The notes below the pieces were generated by a model. It ran no database searches. It was not told the origin of the DNA and was given only the letters and a program-made list of their open reading frames with translations. Shown here piece after piece: positions 1 to 5,018 of a stretch of DNA of 5,018 nucleotides (the first letter of the stretch is position 1; each line of letters opens with the position of its first letter). This DNA is from Melioribacter sp. GTDB taxonomy: Bacteria; Bacteroidota; Ignavibacteria; Ignavibacteriales; Melioribacteraceae. The translations under genes and the position numbers were made by a program. The stretch is taken from contig JAENZU010000306.1 of assembly GCA_016841125.1 (NCBI GenBank), forward strand, positions 1 through 5,018. The letters run 5' to 3'.

Positions 1-8
1 AATTAGTG

Positions 9-14
9 CTCCTT
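9..14 (-). promoter_or_regulatory. Shine-Dalgarno-like AAGGAG for a gene beyond the left edge
   Basis: Read on the minus strand, the 42 bases after the folE stop end in AAGGAG followed by eight bases (CACTAATT) up to the window edge. This is a near-ideal ribosome-binding site, stronger than any other in the window, at the right distance for a start codon just outside it. It suggests that folE is followed by a same-strand, probably co-transcribed gene. An ATG overlapping the folE stop (TAATG, at 41-43) also opens a frame that stays open to the edge, but it lacks recognisable protein character. Confidence 0.5.
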
Positions 15-42
15 AAATAGTATTGGTGAATCTTCAATCGCA

Positions 43-723
43 TTATTCTTTCATCATCGAAGTGCTGATGTAAGCAAGCAGTTCTTTTCTTGTATGATCA
101 TCCTGAAATTTTCCGCTGAACTCTGAAGTGACTGTGGAGCTCGAATTATCTTTAATACCTCTTGAATGCACACAAAAATGTTTGGCTTCAATTATTACAG
201 CTACATCTTCAGTACCTAAAACTTCTTTCAGTTCATTTAGTATTTGCTTGTTCATTCTTTCCTGTACTTGCGGTCTGCGTGCAAAATAATCAACAATTCT
301 ATTCATTTTTGAAAGTCCAATTACGTGACCGTTCGGAATGTAGGCAACGTGTGCATTTCCTATTATCGGCACAAAGTGATGTTCGCATGTTGAAGTAACG
401 TTAATGTTTTTTTCAACAACCATCCCTTTGTATTTATATTTATTTTCGAATGAACGGGCGATTGGTTTATTTTCCGGTTTCAGACCGTTAAATATTTCAT
501 TTACATACATTTTGGCTACACGTTTCGGTGTTCCGCTCAGGCTGTCGTCATTTAGATCTAATCCGAGAGTAATCATTATCTGCCCGAAAAGATCTTCTAT
601 AATCTCTACTTTCGTGTCATCATCCAAATTGAATGCATCTTCACGCAAAGGAGTTTCGAGAGCTGTGGCAACGTGTTCGTCGCCCATTTCATCAATTAAT
701 TTTTCATCTATTTGGTTTTTCAT
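43..723 (-). CDS. folE: GTP cyclohydrolase I
   Basis: The enzyme converts GTP to 7,8-dihydroneopterin triphosphate plus formate, the first step of tetrahydrofolate synthesis and an entry to other pterins and queuosine-type precursors. It is cytosolic and in characterised members a homodecamer. The 226-aa product is close to the 222 aa of E. coli FolE. The zinc ligands are visible: Cys113 and His116 in TSTCEHHF, and Cys184 in KHFCVHSRGI. The GTP-site signature VIGLSKMNRIV (134-144) and PQVQER (151-156) are intact, and residues 1-40 are a variable N-terminal arm. I chose the ATG at 723 because GGAAG lies four bases upstream (728-732). A frame extending to a TTG at 783 adds 20 hydrophobic/basic residues unlike the family, and a candidate promoter overlaps that TTG. 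The gene is divergent from the large plus-strand gene and probably continues into an operon off the left edge. Confidence 0.97.
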   Translation of the reverse strand: MKNQIDEKLIDEMGDEHVATALETPLREDAFNLDDDTKVEIIEDLFGQIMITLGLDLNDDSLSGTPKRVAKMYVNEIFNGLKPENKPIARSFENKYKYKGMVVEKNINVTSTCEHHFVPIIGNAHVAYIPNGHVIGLSKMNRIVDYFARRPQVQERMNKQILNELKEVLGTEDVAVIIEAKHFCVHSRGIKDNSSSTVTSEFSGKFQDDHTRKELLAYISTSMMKE

Positions 724-780
724 TTTTCTTCCGATTTTATTGATTCCGAAGATTAAACACATAATTATTAAATAAAATTC

Positions 781-788
781 CAAAAATA
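781..788 (-). promoter_or_regulatory. Candidate folE promoter, -7 element TATTTTTG
   Basis: On the minus strand this octamer matches the Bacteroidota-type -7 consensus TAnnTTTG exactly. It predicts transcription starting near 774 and a leader of about 50 bases before the folE ATG at 723. No TTG is seen at the usual 19-21 bases upstream, so the -33 half is missing or degenerate. The box overlaps a 12-base palindrome of A and T (782-793) in the divergent intergenic region. In DNA this AT-rich such matches arise easily. Confidence 0.35.
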
Positions 789-847
789 TTTTTAATAATT
801 TATATGGATTTTACATTCAATATTTATATTTTAAAGCAGTGTTGTGA

Positions 848-855
848 TAAATTTG
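848..855 (+). promoter_or_regulatory. Possible -7 element TAAATTTG before the large plus-strand gene
   Basis: The octamer fits TAnnTTTG and ends 11 bases before the ATG at 867, which would give an almost leaderless transcript. There is no TTG 19-21 bases upstream. It would only make sense if translation starts at 867 rather than at the upstream ATG at 804. Weak evidence. Confidence 0.18.
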
Positions 856-866
856 TGCGGGTAAGA

Positions 867-2966
867 ATGAACGTTTTTAAGCTTGAACAGTATCGCGAAG
901 ATCTGATTATAGAGCTTGCCGAATCAACGTCAATTTCCAAAAATGTAAACTGTATTTACAATTTTTTTGAATTTGCGCTTAAAGAATCCGCGAAAATTCC
1001 GATTGAATCTTTCATTTTGGAATTCATCGAGGAATATGCTTCATTTTTGAGCTCATTCCAAGTTTTCGGAAGCCCTCCCGAATATTCGGAAAAATTAATT
1101 ATTCAAATAGATCAGCTTTTGGAATTAAATTTTAACTTACCTCCCCGTTCAAAATTAGTAATAGAAAAAGAAAGATTATCGGCAGAAATAGATCAACTTT
1201 ACAAAGTTTTATCCGATGATTTCAGTGAAGTCTATTTTGACAAATCATCTTTCCCTGTTCTTGAAGCCGGTATAACAAACAGAACCGGTTTTCTGGAAAC
1301 TATCACCGTTCACTTGAAACCATCAGTTGTTAGAGATTTTATCATTATACCTAGCAGTCAATCAATCGAAGAAAGACTTAAAAAACAAGTTGAAGATTCA
1401 TGGGAACTTGCAAAAAATTACTGCAGCCAGTTTGTAAATATCGGTAGTGATGAACATCATATTATTATTCAATTTGACCGGAGAGTCGGGGAATACACAG
1501 GTAATTCCCTTGGGGTAGCAATATGCGTTAGTTTCATCGAGGCTATACAAGATTATTATAATTCCCCAATGATGATCAAGAATGCCGAATTTTCAACCTA
1601 CACCGGTTCAATTGATCGTGATGGAATAGTTCATCCCGTTTCGGAAAAAATCATTCAGCAAAAAACCAACATAGTTTTCTTTTCGCACGTTAAATCTTTT
1701 GCACTGCCAAAGGAAGATTTACCCTTTGCAGAAAGACAAATTCAAAGAAACCTTGAACGCTATCCAAGCAGATCGATTAAATTAGTCCCTGTGGAAAATT
1801 TAGATTCGCTTTTGATACGGAGAGATTTAATTGAAATCCAAAAGCAGGGGTGGTTAAAAAGAAGTACTAAACTAGTTAAAAAAAACAAATCTATATTTGC
1901 AGCGCTAGTATTGATTCCGTTTCTTCTTCACTTCTTTTCAATAATAGCAGTTGATGATAATCCATGGGTTGTGCGGTTTGACCAAAATACCGCAAGTATT
2001 GTAAATAAAAACGGTGATGTTTTGTGGACTAAAAAGATGAAGGTGGAATTTAGTAATGCTTTATCTAGATCCACTTACAATAAATTTCGAATTATTTCCG
2101 ATGTAGATAGTGATGGGAAGAATGAGGTTATTCTTTGCTACGAAGATTTGAATAACACTGAATATCAAGATGAAGATGGAAGAATAGCATGCTTCGATAA
2201 AGAAGGGAATCTAATTTGGAGGTATATTTTTAAGGATAAAATCGAGACAAATAAGGATAAGATTACAAATAATTTTTTGATCCATTTGGGAAATTTGGTT
2301 GAAACTTTGGACAAAAGGCTAATTCTAATTGCTGCACATGCACCTCTTTACCCTTCTGCAATTTTTCAACTAAATTTATTAAACGGTGAAAGATTAGAGG
2401 GAACACTTTGGAATCCCGGACATATTGATGGGGAAACATTTATTGATGATCTCGACGATGACGGGAAGCTGGAATTCTTCACGTCTGGGATTAATAATGC
2501 TTATAATTCTGTTGTATTTTTCGCACTGGAAATTGATAATATTAGAGGTATTACACCTGCGACTGAGCCTTATAAATTTAAAGGTTTTGATATTGGTAAT
2601 TTTGATTATTATATAATATTCCCCAAAACTGACTATGCTAAAGCCTATAATTATAGATATAACAAAGTTTTCTTAAATGATGGGTTTTACAATTCGAGGG
2701 AAAAACTGGTAATAATTCGTACAATGGAAGAAATTTATGAACAAAACTTAATTATGGGTATTAATTATTTCTTCAAACCTCTTATTTCAGAAATCGAAAT
2801 TGAGCCAGACGATACTTTCTCAATGAAACGGGATTCACTAGTTAAGGCCAGGATTCTGCAACCGCCACTAACAGACACAAAGGAATACAGAGAAATCTTA
2901 ATGAACCAGATTAGATTTTGGAATGGGCAGAGTTTTGTTTCTAATGATCAATTAAATTCAAATTGA
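867..2966 (+). CDS. Membrane-anchored Lon-like (S16) domain protein with C-terminal PQQ-like/FG-GAP repeats
   Basis: I recognise domains but not a named family. Numbering is from the ATG at 867 (699 aa). Residues 1-120 are mostly helical and unassigned. Residues about 139-324 resemble the Lon proteolytic domain: the GNSLG motif fits Lon GPSAG and puts Ser214 at the nucleophile; TGSIDRDGIVHPV fits the Lon strand-turn before the catalytic lysine, with Lys261 the candidate; LPKED follows as in Lon. There is no Walker-type AAA+ module. A basic stretch (330-341) precedes one hydrophobic helix (342-362), so the Lon-like part should be cytoplasmic and the C-terminus outside. The C-terminal part carries PQQ-like turns (KNGDVLW, KEGNLIW) and two calcium-loop motifs, DVDSDGKNE (412-420) and DLDDDGKLE (528-536), typical of FG-GAP/VCBS repeats. 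An ATG at 804 would add 21 residues but lacks a ribosome-binding site; the one at 867 has a weak GGGTAAGA. Peptidase activity is inferred and the domain could be non-catalytic. Confidence 0.85.
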   Translation: MNVFKLEQYREDLIIELAESTSISKNVNCIYNFFEFALKESAKIPIESFILEFIEEYASFLSSFQVFGSPPEYSEKLIIQIDQLLELNFNLPPRSKLVIEKERLSAEIDQLYKVLSDDFSEVYFDKSSFPVLEAGITNRTGFLETITVHLKPSVVRDFIIIPSSQSIEERLKKQVEDSWELAKNYCSQFVNIGSDEHHIIIQFDRRVGEYTGNSLGVAICVSFIEAIQDYYNSPMMIKNAEFSTYTGSIDRDGIVHPVSEKIIQQKTNIVFFSHVKSFALPKEDLPFAERQIQRNLERYPSRSIKLVPVENLDSLLIRRDLIEIQKQGWLKRSTKLVKKNKSIFAALVLIPFLLHFFSIIAVDDNPWVVRFDQNTASIVNKNGDVLWTKKMKVEFSNALSRSTYNKFRIISDVDSDGKNEVILCYEDLNNTEYQDEDGRIACFDKEGNLIWRYIFKDKIETNKDKITNNFLIHLGNLVETLDKRLILIAAHAPLYPSAIFQLNLLNGERLEGTLWNPGHIDGETFIDDLDDDGKLEFFTSGINNAYNSVVFFALEIDNIRGITPATEPYKFKGFDIGNFDYYIIFPKTDYAKAYNYRYNKVFLNDGFYNSREKLVIIRTMEEIYEQNLIMGINYFFKPLISEIEIEPDDTFSMKRDSLVKARILQPPLTDTKEYREILMNQIRFWNGQSFVSNDQLNSN

Positions 2967-2969
2967 TCA
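2945..2969. repeat. Stem-loop at two abutting convergent stop codons
   Basis: TGATCAATT (2945-2953) and AATTGATCA (2961-2969) form a perfect 9-bp stem around a 7-base loop. The right arm contains both stops, TGA on plus (2964-2966) and TGA on minus (2967-2969), inside a 12-base perfect palindrome at 2961-2972. It could act as a bidirectional transcript end, but the stem is AT-rich and no T-run follows on either strand, so it is not a standard intrinsic terminator. Confidence 0.4.
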
Positions 2970-3329
2970 ATTATCCGAAGTTGCCTCTTTAAGAAAATCC
3001 AGCAGTTCGAACATATCATTATTTTTATCGAAATATTGAGTTGCCCCGTATTTAAGGGCAGTTTGCTTATACAGATCATCACCATAATTGCTTAGAACTA
3101 TAATATTCTCTATTTCATCTGTATTGATAATTTTCAAAATATCAATGGCGGTGCCGTCTTTTAATTGAAAATCTAAAATTAATAACTCCGGTTTCTCCTG
3201 TTTAATTAGCTCAATGCCATCTTTCACTCCATCGGCAGTTGCTTTAATTTCGATCTGCCCGATATCAAAAAGTAATCTTTTCAAGCTTTCCCGAAATATC
3301 TCGGAATCATCAACATGTACAATTTTCAT
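2967..3329 (-). CDS. Stand-alone CheY-like response regulator receiver
   Basis: The 120-aa product is a single receiver domain with no output domain. The phosphorylation machinery is complete: acidic pair Asp7-Asp8 (HVDDSE), phospho-acceptor Asp53 (LLILDFQLKDGTA), the Ser80 switch position (IIVLSN) and Lys102 (YFDKNN). It should accept phosphate from a histidine kinase or phosphotransfer protein and act by protein-protein contact. No kinase lies in the window, so the partner is unknown. I chose the ATG at 3329 because the receiver fold begins directly there (MKIVHVDDSE). The reading frame stays open upstream to a TTG at 3443, but that extra stretch runs through a promoter-like box and a palindrome and has no protein character. 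A weak GGA lies about seven bases before the ATG. The gene follows the CoA-binding gene on the same strand after a 114-base gap holding operator-like repeats, so separate transcription is likely. Its stop abuts that of the convergent large gene. Confidence 0.93.
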   Translation of the reverse strand: MKIVHVDDSEIFRESLKRLLFDIGQIEIKATADGVKDGIELIKQEKPELLILDFQLKDGTAIDILKIINTDEIENIIVLSNYGDDLYKQTALKYGATQYFDKNNDMFELLDFLKEATSDN

Positions 3330-3361
3330 TAATAATCCATTGAATAAAAGTTTCTTTTTCC

Positions 3362-3369
3362 CAAATATA
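3362..3369 (-). promoter_or_regulatory. Candidate promoter of the receiver gene, -7 element TATATTTG
   Basis: This octamer matches TAnnTTTG exactly on the minus strand and would start a transcript near 3355, about 26 bases before the ATG at 3329. The -33 position, 21 bases upstream, is occupied by a TACTACA half-site (3391-3397) instead of a TTG. That arrangement fits a promoter controlled by a DNA-binding protein. Confidence 0.45.
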
Positions 3370-3389
3370 GTATTTTCAACCCTCCTTGT

Positions 3390-3398
3390 CTGTAGTAT
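3390..3398. promoter_or_regulatory. Operator-like half-site CTGTAGTAT
   Basis: These nine bases are repeated exactly at 3414-3422, 24 bases away, where they form one arm of a perfect palindrome. This copy sits where the -33 element of the receiver-gene promoter would be, which is a sensible place for a repressor or activator to bind. No protein is identified as the binder. Confidence 0.4.
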
Positions 3399-3414
3399 AA
3401 ATGTTGATTTTTCC

Positions 3415-3432
3415 TGTAGTATTAATACTACA
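3415..3432. promoter_or_regulatory. 18-bp perfect palindrome TGTAGTATTAATACTACA, likely operator
   Basis: The sequence is its own reverse complement across all 18 bases, with arms TGTAGTA and TACTACA around TTAA. It lies 12 bases beyond the stop of the CoA-binding gene and about 45 bases upstream of the receiver-gene -7 box. It could fold into a 7-bp stem with a 4-base loop, but no T-run follows in the minus direction, so a dimer binding site fits better than a terminator. The arms recall BlaI/MecI-type boxes (TACTACA..TGTAGTA), but here the order is reversed, so that family is not implied. Confidence 0.5.
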
Positions 3433-3443
3433 AATCCGTGCAA

Positions 3444-3899
3444 TTAAGTATACTTTTTATATTTACCAAGCAATTTCCAAATAAATCTATGGAATTTGTT
3501 GAATGATTCAACCGGTTCTAAATACATTAGCAGACACGAGTTACTTACATAATTCAATTTCTTTTCTTTGCAGTAATTTATTACGGTTTGATCGGATGAA
3601 CCTTGCTGCAGCCAAATATTTTTAATCCCCGCTTCTTCGGCTTCCTTAACCGCAATTAAGGATTTCTCAGGTGGAACATTTAATACTATCCCCTCAATCT
3701 TATCTTTTACTTCTGAAATAGTTCGGTAACATTTTTCATTTTCAAGTTCTTCCGCTTCGGGGTGAATAGGATAAACTTTGAGTCCCTTCTTTTTCATTTC
3801 CCTAAAAAGAGTATTGCCGAATTTCTTTGGATTGCGCGATACCCCAATTATTCCGAAACCGTTGCTTTGCAAAACTATTTGAAGATTTGAATCACGCAT
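3444..3899 (-). CDS. CoA-binding domain protein, YccU-like (CoA_binding_2 family)
   Basis: The 151-aa product is a single Rossmann-like domain of the family that resembles the CoA-binding part of succinyl-CoA synthetase alpha. Seen in order: the nucleotide loop GIIGVSRNPKKFGN (16-29), strand KVYPIHPEAEE (41-51), EKCYRTISEV (55-64), IEGIVLNVPPEKS (68-80), KNIWLQQGSS (93-102) and the Cys122 motif SNSCLLMYLEP. The usual Asp-Arg before the cysteine is Asn-Ser here. The physiological role of these proteins is not well known; binding of CoA or an acyl-CoA in the cytosol is the family expectation. I chose the ATG at 3899, which has GGA a few bases upstream. A TTG at 3926 would add nine residues unlike the family. 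The receiver gene lies downstream on the same strand, 114 bases away. Confidence 0.9.
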   Translation of the reverse strand: MRDSNLQIVLQSNGFGIIGVSRNPKKFGNTLFREMKKKGLKVYPIHPEAEELENEKCYRTISEVKDKIEGIVLNVPPEKSLIAVKEAEEAGIKNIWLQQGSSDQTVINYCKEKKLNYVSNSCLLMYLEPVESFNKFHRFIWKLLGKYKKYT

Positions 3900-4233
3900 A
3901 TTTTTTCCATAAAAATATTTATACAAAAATTAATTTATAAAATTGATAATCACAATAAATTCCATCTAAATTTTTAGACCGTTAAAATAAACACTCAATT
4001 GGTCTGAAGCATTATTGATAAATTCCAAATTCAATGAAGGCAAATTTCCTATATATTGTTTATATTCACCCTAAATTTAGTATTCCTTAATGAACAACTA
4101 ATAATTATTTGATAATTGTTCGACAAGTTTTCTTTTTAATAAATAGTATTTTTTTAGAATAAAATTTTATTAAAAATCAAAATCCAAACAGGGAATTGCA
4201 TTTGATGAAATGGTCAACAGAAATGGGGGCTCT
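3900..4233. other. Intergenic region between divergent genes
   Basis: This stretch of 334 bases separates the minus-strand CoA-binding gene from the plus-strand NarL-type regulator and should hold both promoters. It is very AT-rich. I find no exact TAnnTTTG box on either strand; the nearest are TAAATTTA at 4072-4079 (plus) and a box one base too long at 3924-3932 (minus). It contains a dyad, GAACAA (4092-4097) with TTGTTC (4116-4121), overlapping a smaller inverted repeat AATTAT-TTG-ATAATT (4103-4117). No tRNA or riboswitch fold was recognised. Confidence 0.6.
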
Positions 4234-4237
4234 ATGA
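4205..4237 (+). CDS. Possible 10-codon leader ORF overlapping the regulator start
   Basis: ATG at 4205 opens a frame encoding MKWSTEMGAL that stops at TGA 4235-4237. The stop overlaps the regulator ATG at 4234 as ATGA, the usual geometry for translational coupling. A purine-rich GGGA (4191-4194) lies ten bases upstream. No attenuator-like hairpin or run of one amino acid is visible, and an ORF this short can arise by chance. Confidence 0.22.
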   Translation: MKWSTEMGAL

Positions 4238-4866
4238 TAAACATTATGATTGCGGACGATCATATTTTGATTAGAGAAGGACTCAAAAAACTATGTGAAA
4301 TGGAAGCTGATCTCAACGTTGTATGCGATACAGATGACCCGTATAAAGTAACCGAAATGATTATTAAAAATGATTTGGACTTACTGCTGTTGGATTTAAA
4401 CCTTCCCGGCAAAAGCGGTTTGGAAGTTTTAAAGGAAATTAAAATAATAAAACCTGAATTGAAGGTCTTAATTTTAAGCGTTCACCCTGAGGAGAGGTAT
4501 GCAATGCGTACTCTTAAATCGGGTGCCTCCGGATATATTTCTAAGGATTGCGCCCCACAAGATCTGCTTTACGCAATCAGGCAAATTGCACAAGGCAAAA
4601 AATATATTAGTGCCGGATTGGCTGAACAACTAGCGCTGGACCTCGGTTCGGAAAGAACACCAAAAAATCACGAACTTCTTTCGGATAGAGAGTTTCAAGT
4701 ATTAAGGCTTATTTCAGAGGGAAAAAGTCAACATGAGATTAGCGATATTCTTTTAATCGGTGTCAGTACGGTAAATACTTATCGAAGCAGAATATTAGAA
4801 AAGTTAAATTTGAAATCGAATGCCGACATAATTTATTACGCAATCGAAAACAAACTTGTTGATTGA
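4234..4866 (+). CDS. NarL/LuxR-family two-component response regulator
   Basis: A 210-aa cytosolic transcription regulator in the usual two-domain form. The receiver (about 1-120) has the acidic pair Asp8-Asp9 (IADDH), phospho-acceptor Asp54 (LLLDLNLPGKSG), Ser82 (LILSVH) and Lys104 (GYISKD). After a linker comes a LuxR-type helix-turn-helix (about 147-208) with LLSDREFQVLRLISEGKS and a recognition helix around STVNTYRSRILEKL. The Tyr-Arg recognition helix is closer to the BvgA/EvgA/UvrY branch than to NarL itself. Phosphorylation by a sensor kinase should promote dimerisation and DNA binding. No kinase is in the window, so signal and targets are unknown. The ATG at 4234 is preferred because the receiver fold begins there and GGGGG (4225-4229) lies four bases upstream; an in-frame ATG at 4210 would add eight residues. 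It is preceded by a long intergenic region and followed by non-coding DNA, so it is probably transcribed alone. Confidence 0.95.
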   Translation: MINIMIADDHILIREGLKKLCEMEADLNVVCDTDDPYKVTEMIIKNDLDLLLLDLNLPGKSGLEVLKEIKIIKPELKVLILSVHPEERYAMRTLKSGASGYISKDCAPQDLLYAIRQIAQGKKYISAGLAEQLALDLGSERTPKNHELLSDREFQVLRLISEGKSQHEISDILLIGVSTVNTYRSRILEKLNLKSNADIIYYAIENKLVD

Positions 4867-5018
4867 GACCAAAGATGTTCCGGAACTTCAGATATCACCA
4901 AATTATTAAACATGATTTTAAATTTTCATTCAGTTTAAATTAAAGTGATGATGCATCAAAAATAAATTCTTTCTTCTATACCCATTTCAAAATCTATTTC
5001 CCATTCTTTCAATATTCA
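4867..5018. other. Non-coding tail with small palindromes
   Basis: No credible gene is visible on either strand; the longest minus-strand stretch near the edge is about 19 codons without a start. A 10-base perfect palindrome, GTTCCGGAAC (4877-4886), begins 11 bases after the regulator stop but has no loop and no T-run. TTTAAATT occurs twice (4917-4924 and 4934-4941). No convincing terminator for the regulator gene was found. Confidence 0.5.

Noticed and set aside
162..775. Plus-strand open frames at 162-398 and 404-775
   Set aside because: They lie antisense to folE, which has full family motifs; their translations are low-complexity and show no domain.
724..783. FolE extension from TTG 783, which could look like a signal or membrane segment
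   Set aside because: FolE is cytosolic, the ATG at 723 has a ribosome-binding site, and a -7 box overlaps the TTG.
2425..2616. A 63-codon plus-strand frame inside the large gene
   Set aside because: It is an out-of-frame shadow of the repeat region, rich in Ile and Leu from AT-rich codons.
3330..3443. N-terminal extension of the receiver starting at TTG 3443
   Set aside because: The 38 extra residues precede a normal receiver start and are encoded by DNA holding a promoter box and palindrome.
3214..3447. Plus-strand frame antisense to the receiver gene
   Set aside because: The minus strand encodes a complete receiver domain; the antisense product has no recognisable feature.
3976..4005. 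AGACC/GGTCT inverted repeat
   Set aside because: Five-base arms around a 20-base loop are too weak to call a terminator or operator.
15..4150. AAATAGTATT shared by 15-24 and 4141-4150, and TAGTATT in several intergenic spots
   Set aside because: Short AT-rich words recur by chance in this composition and there is no consistent spacing to genes.
4917..4941. TTTAAATT pair after the regulator as a terminator stem
   Set aside because: The possible stem is six A-T pairs with an 11-base loop and no T-run, so it would be unstable.

Overview
This is an AT-rich bacterial window (about one third G+C by eye). Protein style, and matches to the Bacteroidota-type -7 element TAnnTTTG upstream of two minus-strand genes, suggest the Bacteroidota/Chlorobi/Ignavibacteria group. 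That placement is an inference; no rRNA or other phylogenetic marker is present.

Layout: (1) 43-723, minus strand: folE, GTP cyclohydrolase I, an ordinary metabolic gene with all zinc ligands in place. A strong Shine-Dalgarno-like AAGGAG at the left edge suggests another gene follows it outside the window. (2) 867-2966, plus strand, divergent from folE: a large protein of about 699 aa with an unusual architecture. It has an N-terminal helical region, a Lon (S16)-like domain without an AAA+ ATPase, a basic stretch and one transmembrane helix, then a C-terminal region with PQQ-like and FG-GAP/VCBS-like repeat motifs predicted to lie outside the cytoplasm. (3) 2967-3329, minus strand: a stand-alone CheY-like receiver whose stop codon directly abuts that of the large gene. 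(4) 3444-3899, minus strand: a CoA-binding (YccU-like) Rossmann protein. (5) 3900-4233: a 334-base gap with no gene apart from a possible 10-codon leader ORF. (6) 4234-4866, plus strand: a NarL/LuxR-type response regulator. (7) 4867-5018: a non-coding tail.

How they may work together: three of the five genes look regulatory or sensory (two response regulators without kinases and one membrane protein with cytoplasmic and extracytoplasmic domains). No partner histidine kinase lies in the window, so a shared pathway cannot be shown. The best candidates for something new are the transmembrane Lon-like/propeller protein and the TGTAGTA operator-like cluster in front of the stand-alone receiver gene. 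The rest reads as ordinary chromosomal DNA: no RNA gene, CRISPR array, insertion sequence or phage gene was seen.
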